40,240 nucleotides of DNA from Ilumatobacter sp. (GTDB taxonomy: Bacteria > Actinomycetota > Acidimicrobiia > Acidimicrobiales > Ilumatobacteraceae). Under the pieces are notes generated by a model that was given only the letters and a program-made list of their open reading frames with translations, ran no database searches and was not told where the DNA came from. Below, piece by piece: positions 1-7,858 of the stretch (its first letter is position 1; every line of letters starts with the position of its first letter). The translations under genes and the position numbers were made by a program. The stretch is from positions 1 to 40,240 of the forward strand of contig JABDKP010000169.1 in the NCBI GenBank assembly GCA_013002175.1, in the 5' to 3' direction.

Positions 1-577
1 TCTCGCCGCGTTCGTTGGTCATGTCGCCCGGATTGATCCCGACGACCCGGATGCCATCATCGAGGCTCTTGCCACCCACGGCGCGGGTGAGTGTGATGAG
101 GGCGCTATTCGCCGTCGTCGCCGGCACATGGTCGGCCGCTGGCTGGTTGCCTGCCGTGCCGCACACGTTCACGATCACGCCCCCACCCCGGACCCTCATC
201 TGGTCGTACGCGGCCCGCATCATGTTGATGTATCCGAAGACTTTGAGGTCCCACCCTTCACGCCACAGCGGTTCATCGATGTCGCCGAGAGTGCCCGCGG
301 CGATCGCTCCAGCATTGTTGACGAGAATGTCGATGTCGGGGCATGCGTCTACGAGGTCGCGGGCCGCGTCTCCGTCAGAGAGGTCCACCGCGTGAACGGT
401 CACGGATCCGCCGTGTTCCTGCTCGATGCTGCGTCGTGCGGATTCCAAGTCGGCCTCACCTCGGGCTGCGAGGTGGACAGACGCGCCTTCCACGACCAGA
501 AGCTGGGCAGTCGCCAGACCGATCCCCTTCGACCCACCTGTAACGAGAGCAGACTTTCCTTCGAGGCCCAGATCCAT
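1..577 (-). CDS. SDR-family oxidoreductase, 3' end outside window
   Basis: This is the N-terminal 192 residues of a Rossmann-fold short-chain dehydrogenase/reductase; the C-terminus lies beyond the window edge. Reading from the ATG at 577, the dinucleotide-binding motif TGGSKGIG is at about residues 14-21, followed by the structural NNAG motif and the PG turn (GINPGDM). The active site is atypical. Where classical SDRs have Ser, then YxxxK, this protein reads VNVCGTAG and then PATTANSALITLTRA, so the catalytic Ser, Tyr and Lys are all replaced while the fold motifs remain. NAD(P)-binding is therefore likely, but ordinary alcohol/ketone chemistry is doubtful. The start is supported by a TATCCT box at 584-589 (minus strand) six bases before the ATG, suggesting a leaderless mRNA. 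Substrate cannot be told from sequence. Confidence 0.85.
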   Translation of the reverse strand, partial: MDLGLEGKSALVTGGSKGIGLATAQLLVVEGASVHLAARGEADLESARRSIEQEHGGSVTVHAVDLSDGDAARDLVDACPDIDILVNNAGAIAAGTLGDIDEPLWREGWDLKVFGYINMMRAAYDQMRVRGGGVIVNVCGTAGNQPAADHVPATTANSALITLTRAVGGKSLDDGIRVVGINPGDMTNERGE

Positions 578-839
578 GCGCGAAGGATATGCGCCAAGGC
601 GCCCGACCCTAAATGCCCGAGCGATGTCCGGCATTTCCGATCGGGTCAGCGCGTTCGGTTGGCGATCGTCCATCGGACGCAGCGATCTGCCGGTGAGTTA
701 TTCGGCGCCCCCTGATCGGCAGCTCGGCGATGTCAGTCGTTGGCGCGGTCGTTCTCCCATTGGATCCGGTCGATGGCGTATCCACGTCGCCTCCCGCGCC
801 GTACGCACCTCATCCCAGACATCGGCTGTGGGGCGCTCG

Positions 840-2021
840 CTAGGCCGGTGAGACCGGCGGGCGTGTCGATCCGAGTGCTGTCGCGGCGAGGGCGGTGCTG
901 ATCGGCACCGACGCGACGAGTCCGATCGAGCCGACGAGCGCGCGCACGATTTCGACGGCGACGATCTCGCGGGTTGCGGTGGAGGAGATCGATTGGCCGG
1001 CCTCTTCGAACAGCAGCAGCAATGGCAGCGATGCTCCGGCGTAAGCGAGGAAGAGGGTGTTGACGGTCGACGAGATGTGATCGCGGCCGATCCGGACGGC
1101 CCGGGTGTACAGATCGTGGGTGGTTGCGTCCGGGCGGGCCCGTTTCAGTTCCCAGACGGCCGAGACCTGCGTGACGGTGACGTCGTCGAGGACCCCGAGT
1201 GAGCCGATCACCACGCCCGCGAGCAGCAGGCCTTGCGGGTTGATGTCTGCGCCGAGTGCGCCGAGGAAGCCGATGGATTCGTCGGCGAGACCCGTCAGGT
1301 TCGAGGTGGTGACGAAGAGCCACGCGAGGACCGCCGTGATCGCCAGGCTGGCGATCGAAGACAGCAATGCGGCGGCGGTGGCGAGGTTGAAGCCGTGCGC
1401 GAGGAAGAGTGCGATGAATGCAATTGCGCCTGCGGCCACGACCGCAACTGCGACGGCGTTCGTCCCCTCCAGGATCGCGGGCAGGACGAACAAGATGATC
1501 ACGCCCAGGCTGGCTGCGAGGCCGGCGAGTGCGCCGACACCGCGCCATCTTCCGAGCAGCACGATCGCGGCGACGAACATCAAGGTGAGGAGCAGGAGCG
1601 GTGTCGAGCGTTCGAAGTCGTAGAAGAACACCCGCACGGTGCCGTCGCCGGCGTCGGCGATCTCGACCAGGATCGCGTCACCGTCGCGGATCAGGCTGTC
1701 GAGCGATTGCTCGATGGAGAAGCGTTGGCCGTCGAACTCGCCGGCCCGCACGATGAGGTCGATGCTCCAACAGCCCAACAGGGGGTCGTAGCTGCAGGGG
1801 ACGAAGTCGGCAGCGGTCACCGTGGCGCGGACCGGGTCGCTGTCGAGTCCGAGCGGGTCCAATCCGGAGTCCGACGAGCCCGGCCACAAGACGACGAGCC
1901 CGACGAGCACGACGACTGCGCAGACACCGACCGCCGACCACATGGCCGTCCTCACCCTGGGCGGGATTGCATGTCCGACGACATCGTCCTCGCCATGATC
2001 GAGGTGGGAATGGGAGTGCAT
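840..2021 (-). CDS. YibE/F-like multi-pass membrane protein
   Basis: This 393-residue integral membrane protein matches the YibE/F family (PF07907), whose function is not firmly established. It begins with a His-rich cytoplasmic tail (MHSHSHLDHGEDD), one membrane helix at about residues 25-45, an extracytoplasmic domain with two Cys (PCSYDPLLGCW) that could form a disulfide, and then about seven hydrophobic helices. Family-typical stretches are GALGADINPQGLLLAG, GSLGVLDDVTVTQ and GRDHISSTVNTLFLAYAGASLPLLLL. The reading frame is open further upstream to 2228, but the ATG at 2021 is preferred because GGAGAAAGG lies just upstream and the extra N-terminal residues are low-complexity Arg-rich. The His-rich tail suggests metal binding; this is inference. 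Confidence 0.88.
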   Translation of the reverse strand: MHSHSHLDHGEDDVVGHAIPPRVRTAMWSAVGVCAVVVLVGLVVLWPGSSDSGLDPLGLDSDPVRATVTAADFVPCSYDPLLGCWSIDLIVRAGEFDGQRFSIEQSLDSLIRDGDAILVEIADAGDGTVRVFFYDFERSTPLLLLTLMFVAAIVLLGRWRGVGALAGLAASLGVIILFVLPAILEGTNAVAVAVVAAGAIAFIALFLAHGFNLATAAALLSSIASLAITAVLAWLFVTTSNLTGLADESIGFLGALGADINPQGLLLAGVVIGSLGVLDDVTVTQVSAVWELKRARPDATTHDLYTRAVRIGRDHISSTVNTLFLAYAGASLPLLLLFEEAGQSISSTATREIVAVEIVRALVGSIGLVASVPISTALAATALGSTRPPVSPA

Positions 2022-2247
2022 GCGGCCTTTCTCCAGGCCACGCCGACCTGTCGTCCCAACGGTAGCGACGCGACCATCGCGCGTCGCGGCATCGGTTGCC
2101 GGAGATCTCACAAGTTGCCGTTGTCGTTCTTCCACTCGGCGCGAGGGGGTCTCGCGCCGGTTGTCGCTCGGCAGGTCGAGGTGGCTCTCGCGAGTTCGGG
2201 GCCGGTTGTCGGAATCCGGCTCGCGCACCCACCCGCTCGGACGAGCG

Positions 2248-2718
2248 TTACCCCGCGTCCTCGGCGCAGGTCGTCAGGCCCAGCGCCTGGATCTGGGAGT
2301 TGATCTCATTGAACCCGGCTTCCCATGCACCCTCGAAGAACTCCTCGACGCTGAGTTCGGAGAGCGCATCGAGCTCGTCGGAAAGCTGGTCGACGAGCGG
2401 GTCGAGTTCCTCTTCGAGGTCATCGGGGCCGTTCAGATCGCGAACAGCGGAAACCTGGCCCTGCACGTTGCTCACGAAGGCGTCGCGGAGGTTCTCGCCC
2501 TCGTCTTGGAAGAACCGCTGGAACTCCTCTTCGGTTGCCTCTTCGCCCCCCGCTGCCGTGAAGGCGTCATCGAAGAGCTGGTCCACCTCCTCGTTTCCCA
2601 CTTCGCAGATCTCGTTGGCCGCAGCGAGGAACTCCTCCTCGGAGAGTTGCTCGCTGTCGCTCCCGCACGCCACGACCACGAACGCCGCGGCCACCACCAT
2701 CGCAAGTGCTCGTTTCAT
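2248..2718 (-). CDS. acidic secreted lipoprotein
   Basis: This 156-residue protein starts with a positively charged n-region (MKR), a hydrophobic core and a lipobox ending in VVVAC at about residues 14-18, followed by GSDSEQ. It is therefore predicted to be exported, lipidated on Cys18 and anchored on the outer face of the membrane. The mature part is very acidic, helical and rich in Glu/Asp (for example LSEEEFLAAANEIC), with two further cysteines near the start and end (ANEIC and LTTCAEDAG) that may pair. A strong purine-rich ribosome site (GGAAGGGACGGACAGG) sits directly upstream and fixes the start. I do not recognise a named family; similar small helical lipoproteins are common in actinobacteria and their role is unknown. 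Confidence 0.85.
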   Translation of the reverse strand: MKRALAMVVAAAFVVVACGSDSEQLSEEEFLAAANEICEVGNEEVDQLFDDAFTAAGGEEATEEEFQRFFQDEGENLRDAFVSNVQGQVSAVRDLNGPDDLEEELDPLVDQLSDELDALSELSVEEFFEGAWEAGFNEINSQIQALGLTTCAEDAG

Positions 2719-3011
2719 CCTGTCCGTCCCTTCCATTCGGTTGGTCTCACCCCAACAGACGGAGAGGTGCGCCGACCGGGTGACATGCCGACGGCTTCGA
2801 GGGGGTGCCGGGTGGACGGGAGGCCCCCGGGGAGCCCCCACATCGCCTCCTCGAGGACGCGTCCGCCGGTGCGCCGGGACGCCCGCAGCGCGTCCGGTTG
2901 ACGACCACCTGAATCCGCCATCGCGATCCTCGTCCGTTGCGGAACCACAGAACGCCAAGAACCGCTGCCTCAGGGCAGCCGACGTTGACCCTCCCTCCCG
3001 GGTCGGGACGG

Positions 3012-3155
3012 CTACTCGCCGTGACGCTTCCGCCAGCAGGGCCAACCGGTCGGGACGTGGTAGACGCGTACACAGCGGTCGCTGACGCCACTCTTCGATT
3101 TCTCGCGGCGAAAGACGATCGGCTCGCCGCAGTACCTGCAGAGGGTGTCGCCCAT
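3012..3155 (-). CDS. 47-aa zinc-ribbon-like protein
   Basis: This 47-residue basic protein carries a CxxC knuckle (CRYCGEPIVF) near the N-terminus and a second Cys/His cluster (SDRCVRVYHVP, then GWPCWRKRH) at the C-terminus. The pattern suggests a single zinc ribbon. The open frame extends upstream, but the ATG at 3155 is preceded by an excellent ribosome site (GAGGAGGTGAG), so the short form is almost certainly the real gene. It reads the same way as the lipoprotein 0.3 kb downstream. No family is recognised; small zinc ribbons of this size bind nucleic acid or partner proteins. The 293 bases between this gene and the lipoprotein hold no convincing gene. Confidence 0.7.
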   Translation of the reverse strand: MGDTLCRYCGEPIVFRREKSKSGVSDRCVRVYHVPTGWPCWRKRHGE

Positions 3156-3324
3156 ACGTCTCACCTCCTCACTGCCAGCGTGCGCACCGACGGCGGCCGA
3201 AGTCCAGGGCACAACGACTCCGCCAGATCCTGCGTTCGGGAGGGTCGCCGTCGTGGCCCGATCGGCGGTCGAGCAGCGACGGCGCGAGTCGCGTACACAC
3301 GCTTCGCCCGTGACGGTCCGCCAG

Positions 3325-3330
3325 TACGAT
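3325..3330 (+). promoter_or_regulatory. -10 box of the leader ORF/DMT transporter
   Basis: TACGAT fits the actinobacterial TAnnnT consensus and lies nine bases before the ATG of a 13-codon ORF. Transcription starting about 7 nt downstream would give an almost leaderless mRNA that begins with that small ORF. No clear -35 is present. Confidence 0.5.
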
Positions 3331-3339
3331 GCGGCCGTC

Positions 3340-3381
3340 ATGGCTGTCGACGTCGCGCATGGTCTCGCTGCGGGACGCTGA
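3340..3381 (+). CDS. 13-codon leader ORF upstream of DMT transporter
   Basis: A short ORF encodes MAVDVAHGLAAGR. Its TGA overlaps the ATG of the transporter gene (TGATG, sharing base 3381). It is the first start codon after the TACGAT box at 3325-3330. The arrangement suggests that ribosomes load on the leaderless 5' end, translate the tiny ORF and reinitiate on the transporter. The peptide has no run of one amino acid that would suggest classical attenuation. It may serve only for translational coupling. Confidence 0.4.
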   Translation: MAVDVAHGLAAGR

Positions 3382-4202
3382 TGCCCGCCCTCCTCGCACT
3401 CGCGTCGGCCTGCACGTTCGGCGTCGCCGACTTCCTCGGCGGCCGTGCCACCCGCCAGGCGTCCGTCGCGGTCGTCACGCTGATCACCAACATCTCCGGC
3501 GGCCTGCTCGCGCTCGTCCTCGTCCTCGCGATCGACGGCCGCTGGAGTGCTGGTGCGGTGGCCTGGGGCGCCGCCGGCGGGCTCGCCGGGCTCGTCGGGC
3601 TCGTGCTCTTGTACGAAGGGCTGGCGAGCGGCCCCAACCGGCTCGTCAGCCCGCTCAGTGCGATCGTTGCGGCGTCGGTGCCGGTCGCCGTCGGCGTCGC
3701 GCTCGGCGACCGGCCGGACACACTGGCGATTGCCGGGCTCGGCCTGATCCCGGTCGCTGTCTGGCTGCTCGCCGGCGGTGACCTCGGATTTGCGGACGCC
3801 TCGCTGCGCCCGATCGCGCTGGCGGTCGGCGCCGGCCTCGGCTTCGGCGCCTTCTTCTCCCTCCTCGCCCAGACTCCGGACGACGCCGGCGCGGTCCCGC
3901 TGCTCGTCGCTCGTGTCGCTTCGGTGACTGCGTTGATCGTCGCCGCCGCGATTCTCCGCCCTGCCGCCCCGCCGCGCACGGCGGCAGGTGTGGCCGTCGC
4001 CGCCGGAACGCTGGACATGACTGCGAACGGGTTCTTCCTGTGGGCGACGCTCGACGGTGAGCTCGCGATCGTCGGCGCGCTCGTGAGCCTGTTCCCGGCG
4101 ACGACGGTGCTGTTGGCGGTCACGTTCCTGGGTGAACGTCTCGATCGCAAGCAGGCGGCAGGTCTGGCGCTTGCCGTCGGTGCCGCCGCCCTGCTCAGCT
4201 GA
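3381..4202 (+). CDS. EamA/DMT-superfamily transporter
   Basis: This 273-residue protein is almost entirely hydrophobic, with about ten predicted membrane helices arranged as two EamA repeats (about residues 1-135 and 140-273). Each repeat ends in the family-typical form: YEGLASGPNRLVSPLSAIVAASVPVAVG in the first, and GELAIVGALVSLFPATTVLLAVTFLGERLDRKQAAGLALAVGA in the second. The LGERL signature before the last helix is characteristic of drug/metabolite exporters. Substrate is unknown; family members export amino acids, nucleotide-sugar precursors or toxic metabolites. The start at 3381 overlaps the stop of the leader ORF and gives a complete first EamA helix. Downstream, 50 bases separate it from an independently promoted GNAT gene. 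Confidence 0.88.
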   Translation: MPALLALASACTFGVADFLGGRATRQASVAVVTLITNISGGLLALVLVLAIDGRWSAGAVAWGAAGGLAGLVGLVLLYEGLASGPNRLVSPLSAIVAASVPVAVGVALGDRPDTLAIAGLGLIPVAVWLLAGGDLGFADASLRPIALAVGAGLGFGAFFSLLAQTPDDAGAVPLLVARVASVTALIVAAAILRPAAPPRTAAGVAVAAGTLDMTANGFFLWATLDGELAIVGALVSLFPATTVLLAVTFLGERLDRKQAAGLALAVGAAALLS

Positions 4203-4252
4203 CGGCGAAACGCCTGGGCACGGTACGGGCCGACCGACCTAGTGTCTGCGGC

Positions 4253-5251
4253 ATGCACCTCGCGGACCGGATGCAACTCGGAGCCGACTACTCGGCGCGC
4301 GCGTACCGCGGCAAGGCCGACCACCCGGCGATGGCCGATGTGCTCGCTTCGTACCGTGAACACCACGGCGACCCCGAGTATCCGACCGTCGAGCAGTTGG
4401 ACGTCGGCTACGCACACCTTCAGGACTGCGACCCGGCGACCGACATCGCGATCCTCGAACACGACGGCGCGGTGGTCGGGTACTCACGGGTGTCATGGGA
4501 GGACCTCGGCACCGGGGTGCGCGACTGTGTCGTCTTCGCGCCGACGTTGCCCGACCATCTGAGCCGACCGCTGTTCGACCCGATCGTCGGGGCGCAGGAG
4601 GCGCACATGCGGTCATGGGCCGACGCCGCCGACGTAGCGCGTTACCGCGCGTACGCCAGCCATCCCGGCCAGGACGAGGAGCCGACCGGCGAGGCGGCGT
4701 GGCTCGAACAGCTCGGATACACGCCGACCGAGTGGGAGGCATCGCTGGTGCGGCCGAACCTCGACGACATCCCGGAGCGGTCGCTGCCGGAGGGCGTCGA
4801 AGTGCGTCCCGTCACCGGCGACCAGATCCGTCCGATCCTCGCCGCACACTTCGAGGCGTTCCGCGGCGAGTGGGACTTCCACGAGCCGACCGAGGAGGAC
4901 TACGCCGAGGCGATCGAGGACCCGGACCGCGACGAGACGCTGTGGAAGGTCGCATGGGCGGGCGACACCGTCGTCGGGCAAGTCAAGCCGTTCATCAACC
5001 GCGCAGAGAACGACCAGCGCGGGTACCTCCGGGGGTACACGGAGTACATCTCGACCCATCACGACTGGCGCAACCGCGGCATTGCCGGGACACTGCTGGC
5101 GATGAGTCTGCGCGAGTTGCGCGACCGCGGGATGACCGAGGCTGCGCTCGGTGCGGACACCAACAACGCCGGGGGCAGCTTTCACCTCTACCAGCGACTG
5201 GGTTTCGAACTGCAGAGCCTCGGGGCGGTCTACACGAAGCCCGCGCCCTGA
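4253..5251 (+). CDS. tandem GNAT N-acetyltransferase
   Basis: At 332 residues this protein is about twice the length of one GNAT domain. The C-terminal half (about 185-332) has an intact acetyl-CoA motif A, HHDWRNRGIAGTLLAMSLRE, followed by LGADTNNAGGSFHLYQRLGFE. That is the MshD-like layout in which the second domain is catalytic. The N-terminal half (IAILEHDGAVVGYSRVSWED) is a degenerate GNAT fold without an obvious R/QxxGxG/A motif. It may be a mycothiol-synthase-like or unassigned acetyltransferase; the acceptor cannot be told. The start is supported by TAGTGT at 4240-4245, seven bases before the ATG (leaderless). The next gene begins 4 nt after its stop, so the two are probably co-transcribed. 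Confidence 0.85.
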   Translation: MHLADRMQLGADYSARAYRGKADHPAMADVLASYREHHGDPEYPTVEQLDVGYAHLQDCDPATDIAILEHDGAVVGYSRVSWEDLGTGVRDCVVFAPTLPDHLSRPLFDPIVGAQEAHMRSWADAADVARYRAYASHPGQDEEPTGEAAWLEQLGYTPTEWEASLVRPNLDDIPERSLPEGVEVRPVTGDQIRPILAAHFEAFRGEWDFHEPTEEDYAEAIEDPDRDETLWKVAWAGDTVVGQVKPFINRAENDQRGYLRGYTEYISTHHDWRNRGIAGTLLAMSLRELRDRGMTEAALGADTNNAGGSFHLYQRLGFELQSLGAVYTKPAP

Positions 5252-5255
5252 CGGC

Positions 5256-6755
5256 ATGAATCGTCGCGCGGTTGCCGGCAGCGGCGCACTCGCGATCGTC
5301 GCCGCCGGCGTGGTGCTCGTCGCGGCCCGTGACGATCCGGTCCTGAGTGCCGACTCGCTGACCTACCTCTCGGCGGCCGACAGCCTCCGTGGGTTCGACG
5401 GGTACCGCGACTTCACCGGCGAGCCGCTGACCCACTTCCCGCCGGTCTTCCCCGTGCTGCTGGCCGCCGGCGGGCGCAGTCTGGGTTGGGCGGCGGTCGT
5501 CGGTGCATCCGGTGCCGCCGCGGTGTCGGCGCTGCTCGTGGGCGTGCTGTCGGCGCGCGTGCGCTGGTCGCTCGCGCTGGTCGGCGCACTGCTCTACACG
5601 CTGTCGCAGGCGGTCATCCGCACGGAGTCGACCGTGTGGAGCGAGACGCCGTACGTCGCCCTCGCGCTGGCGACGATCCTCGTGCTGCGCAACGGCGACG
5701 TCACCGTGCGCCGAGCCGCGGTCGCCGGGCTGCTCGCAGGGCTCGCGTTGCTCACCCGCTACGCCGGCGCGGGTCTCGTGCTGACCGGGCTCGTGATGGT
5801 GGTCGTGGCGACGCGAGCCGGTGGTCGCAGCTCGGCCCGGTGTGCAGGCGCCTACCTGGCGGTGGCGGGGTCGATCGGGGGCATCTGGATGGCGCGAAAT
5901 CTGGCAGCCACCGGCGAGCCGCTCGGCCCCCACTTCAACGGGGGGGTGCATGACTCGCTCGGCTCGATCATCGATCAGACAACTCGCGCGCTGGGCCGGC
6001 TCGTCGTCGACCTCGACGACGTGACGTCGATGACGAAGCCCGCAGGAGCCGTCGTGCTCATCGGACTGCTCATCGGTTCGGCGATGCTGCTGGCGCGACG
6101 TCGCCGGAGCGTGCTCGACGTCGGCATCGCGGTCTTCGCGCTGACGTCGCTGATCCTGCCACTGGTGTCCCGCGTGCTCACCGGGACCCACATCGAGGCG
6201 CGGATCCTGTCGCCGACGATGATTCCGCTCGTCTACCTGGTGGTGGTCGCTGCCGACGGAGCCGCCGACCGGATGGCCGGGCGGGTGCGCCGGCCGGCCG
6301 CAGTCCCCGCGGTCGGGATCGTCGCGGCTGTCGGATGGATGACGGTCGGGCTGGTCGCCGCCTGGAACGGCCCCGACCGGGTCAGCGGCTCCGCGGCCAA
6401 CCCCGACCTGTACTCGCCGGAACTCCTTGCGCTCGTCGCGGCGATTCCCGACGACGAGCACGTGCTCACGAACGATCCGTGGCGGGTGTGGTGGCACACC
6501 GGACGAGAACCCGTCGGCTTCGCGTACACCCGACCGACGCCGGGCAACAGCCACTTCCCGCTCAGCGAGGAGGAGATCACCGCGCGAGCATGTTCGGCCG
6601 ACACGTACCTCGCCTGGTTCCCGGGGTTGCTGAACGCACAGGGCGCCGCGCCGGCCGAAGTCCGCCCCGACTTGGCCCAGACGCTGCCTCTCGACGAGAT
6701 CGTCGCCGTCCCCGGCGGCCGGCTCTTCCGCGTCGCCCCGAACTGCCCATCGTGA
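5256..6755 (+). CDS. ArnT/PMT-like membrane glycosyltransferase-family protein
   Basis: This 499-residue multi-pass protein has a short cytoplasmic start, a first membrane helix, then a periplasmic loop with DPVLSADSLTYLSAADSL and a Pro-rich THFPPVFPVLLAAGG. These correspond to the acidic first loop and following helix of the GT-C superfamily (ArnT, PMT, GT39/GT83). About ten further helices follow to residue ~375, then a soluble C-terminal domain (LLALVAAIPDDEHVLTNDPWRVWWHTGREPVGF). Such enzymes move sugars from polyprenyl-phosphate carriers to lipids or proteins outside the membrane. The donor and acceptor here are unknown. The gene starts 4 bases after the GNAT stop and converges on a minus-strand gene across a palindrome-rich spacer. 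Confidence 0.8.
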   Translation: MNRRAVAGSGALAIVAAGVVLVAARDDPVLSADSLTYLSAADSLRGFDGYRDFTGEPLTHFPPVFPVLLAAGGRSLGWAAVVGASGAAAVSALLVGVLSARVRWSLALVGALLYTLSQAVIRTESTVWSETPYVALALATILVLRNGDVTVRRAAVAGLLAGLALLTRYAGAGLVLTGLVMVVVATRAGGRSSARCAGAYLAVAGSIGGIWMARNLAATGEPLGPHFNGGVHDSLGSIIDQTTRALGRLVVDLDDVTSMTKPAGAVVLIGLLIGSAMLLARRRRSVLDVGIAVFALTSLILPLVSRVLTGTHIEARILSPTMIPLVYLVVVAADGAADRMAGRVRRPAAVPAVGIVAAVGWMTVGLVAAWNGPDRVSGSAANPDLYSPELLALVAAIPDDEHVLTNDPWRVWWHTGREPVGFAYTRPTPGNSHFPLSEEEITARACSADTYLAWFPGLLNAQGAAPAEVRPDLAQTLPLDEIVAVPGGRLFRVAPNCPS

Positions 6756-6759
6756 CCAA

Positions 6760-6829
6760 GGGGTGTCAGACAGGGGTCAGGCAGGTGTCTGACCCCTGCC
6801 TGACCCCAATTGACACGGGGGGTGTCAGA
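6760..6829. repeat. multi-fold REP-like palindrome between convergent genes
   Basis: The spacer between the convergent GT-C and GNAT genes is a set of nested inverted repeats. GGGGTCAGGCAGG (6773-6785) pairs with its complement at 6795-6807. CAGGGGTCAG (6771-6780) pairs with 6789-6798. GTCAGACA (6765-6772) pairs with 6786-6793. TGACAC (6811-6816) pairs with GTGTCA (6822-6827), overlapping the GNAT stop. An 11-base direct repeat, GGGGTGTCAGA, sits at both ends (6760-6770 and 6819-6829). The pairings are mutually exclusive. Repeats built on GTGTCAGAC are common near RAYT transposases in bacteria; it could also act as a two-way terminator. Confidence 0.7.
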
Positions 6830-7349
6830 AGCTGTCGAAGGCGGGTGGGGAGATCACGTTGCCGCGCAGTTCACCGTCATACGCCGTGAGCCGCATCACC
6901 TGCGCGGCCTCCGGCGGTGCCCAGTCGGGGAGATCGATGTGGATGCCGAGCGGGGCCGACGGCTCGAACCCCAGCCGGCCGTAGAACGCCGGGCCGCCCT
7001 CGAGCACGACGAGCGGCTCGCCGCGTCGCTCCGCCACCGCAGTCACCGCCCGGACGAGCGCACTGCCGATGCCCTGCCGCTGGCGGGTGGGCCCGACGGC
7101 GAGCGGCGAGAGCATGACGATCGGACGGTCGCCATCGACGGTCTGCAACAGCGCGCCGCTGATCATCACGTGCCCGACCACGTCGGTACCGATCGTCGCG
7201 ACGAGTGCCATCTCGGCGACGTACTCGGGTGACGTCCGGATCGCCTCGACGAGGTCGGCCTCGGCGTCCGACTCGAACGCCTCGGCGACGACCCGCCTGA
7301 TCGCATCGTGGTCGGCCGGCGTCTCGGGCCGGATCACCGGCTCGGTCAT
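6825..7349 (-). CDS. GNAT N-acetyltransferase
   Basis: This 174-residue single-domain protein has a GNAT fold: beta-strand 4 plus motif A at VMLSPLAVGPTRQRQGIGSALVRAV, with the acetyl-CoA pyrophosphate signature RQRQGIG, followed by LVVLEGGPAFYGRLGFEPS. The layout, including the GDPAYYxRFGF-like segment and a C-terminal APPEAAQVMRLTAYDGELRG, matches the YhbS/predicted N-acetyltransferase group. The acceptor is unknown. Its ATG overlaps the stop codon of the upstream small membrane protein gene (ATGA, 7346-7349), so translation is probably coupled. Confidence 0.88.
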   Translation of the reverse strand: MTEPVIRPETPADHDAIRRVVAEAFESDAEADLVEAIRTSPEYVAEMALVATIGTDVVGHVMISGALLQTVDGDRPIVMLSPLAVGPTRQRQGIGSALVRAVTAVAERRGEPLVVLEGGPAFYGRLGFEPSAPLGIHIDLPDWAPPEAAQVMRLTAYDGELRGNVISPPAFDSF

Positions 7350-7540
7350 CGCTCGCGGTCGGCGGACGTCCGTTCGGCGGCCGACCGGTCGGCGGGGGTG
7401 ACGGCATCGACGCGTCGCTTGGCCACCGCCAGCAGCCCGGCGATCAGCAGCACGGGGACGGCGACCATGGCGATCTCGTCCCATCCGCCCTGGTGGGCGA
7501 GCAGCGTGGGCCCGGCCACGCCGGCGAGGATCGCCGTCAT
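7346..7540 (-). CDS. 64-aa small membrane protein
   Basis: This short protein has one hydrophobic stretch near the start (AILAGVAGPTLLA) and a clear membrane helix at about residues 24-40 (IAMVAVPVLLIAGLLAV), then a charged cytoplasmic tail (KRRVDAVTPADRSAAERTSADRER). The ATG at 7540 is eight bases downstream of a TACGAT box (7549-7554, minus strand), giving a leaderless start, and its TGA overlaps the GNAT ATG by 4 bases. The two genes therefore form a coupled pair. No family is recognised and no function is proposed. Confidence 0.65.
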   Translation of the reverse strand: MTAILAGVAGPTLLAHQGGWDEIAMVAVPVLLIAGLLAVAKRRVDAVTPADRSAAERTSADRER

Positions 7541-7601
7541 GACGAGGGATCGTACGGCGTTCGCTGATTGAATGAACGCCGAAAGACGAAAGTTGAGGGC
7601 G

Positions 7602-7844
7602 ATGCGCACACAAGTGGAAGCAACGATCGAGGTGATCCGTCCGGCACTCCAGGCCGACGGCGGCGACATCGTGCTGCACGCCGTGCACGAGGACACCGGC
7701 ATCGTCGAGGTGGAACTCGTCGGGGCCTGCGTCGGCTGCCCCGCGTCGACCCAGACACTGAAAGCCGGCATCGAGCGGATCATGCGCGACCGGGTCGACG
7801 GCGTGACCGAGGTCGTCAACATCGCCGAAGAAGCGATCGCCTGA
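7602..7844 (+). CDS. NifU C-terminal-domain Fe-S scaffold-like protein
   Basis: This 80-residue protein consists only of the NifU C-terminal (Nfu) domain: VEATIEVIRPALQADGGDIVLHAVHEDTGIVEVELVGACVGCPAS, with the CxxC pair (CVGC) that binds an Fe-S cluster at a dimer interface. Family members carry or deliver Fe-S clusters to apoproteins. An in-frame ATG at 7572 would add ten residues. The ATG at 7602 is preferred because GAGGGC precedes it and because Nfu domains normally begin just before VEATIEV. The MeaB gene follows after 14 bases, so the two are probably co-transcribed. Confidence 0.85.
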   Translation: MRTQVEATIEVIRPALQADGGDIVLHAVHEDTGIVEVELVGACVGCPASTQTLKAGIERIMRDRVDGVTEVVNIAEEAIA

Positions 7845-7858
7845 CGCCAGCTCGCCCC

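Noticed and set aside
578-839. Possible small minus-strand coding relic (ends YAIDRIQWENDRAND) between the YibE/F and SDR genes
   Set aside because: No convincing start or family match; too short to separate from chance.
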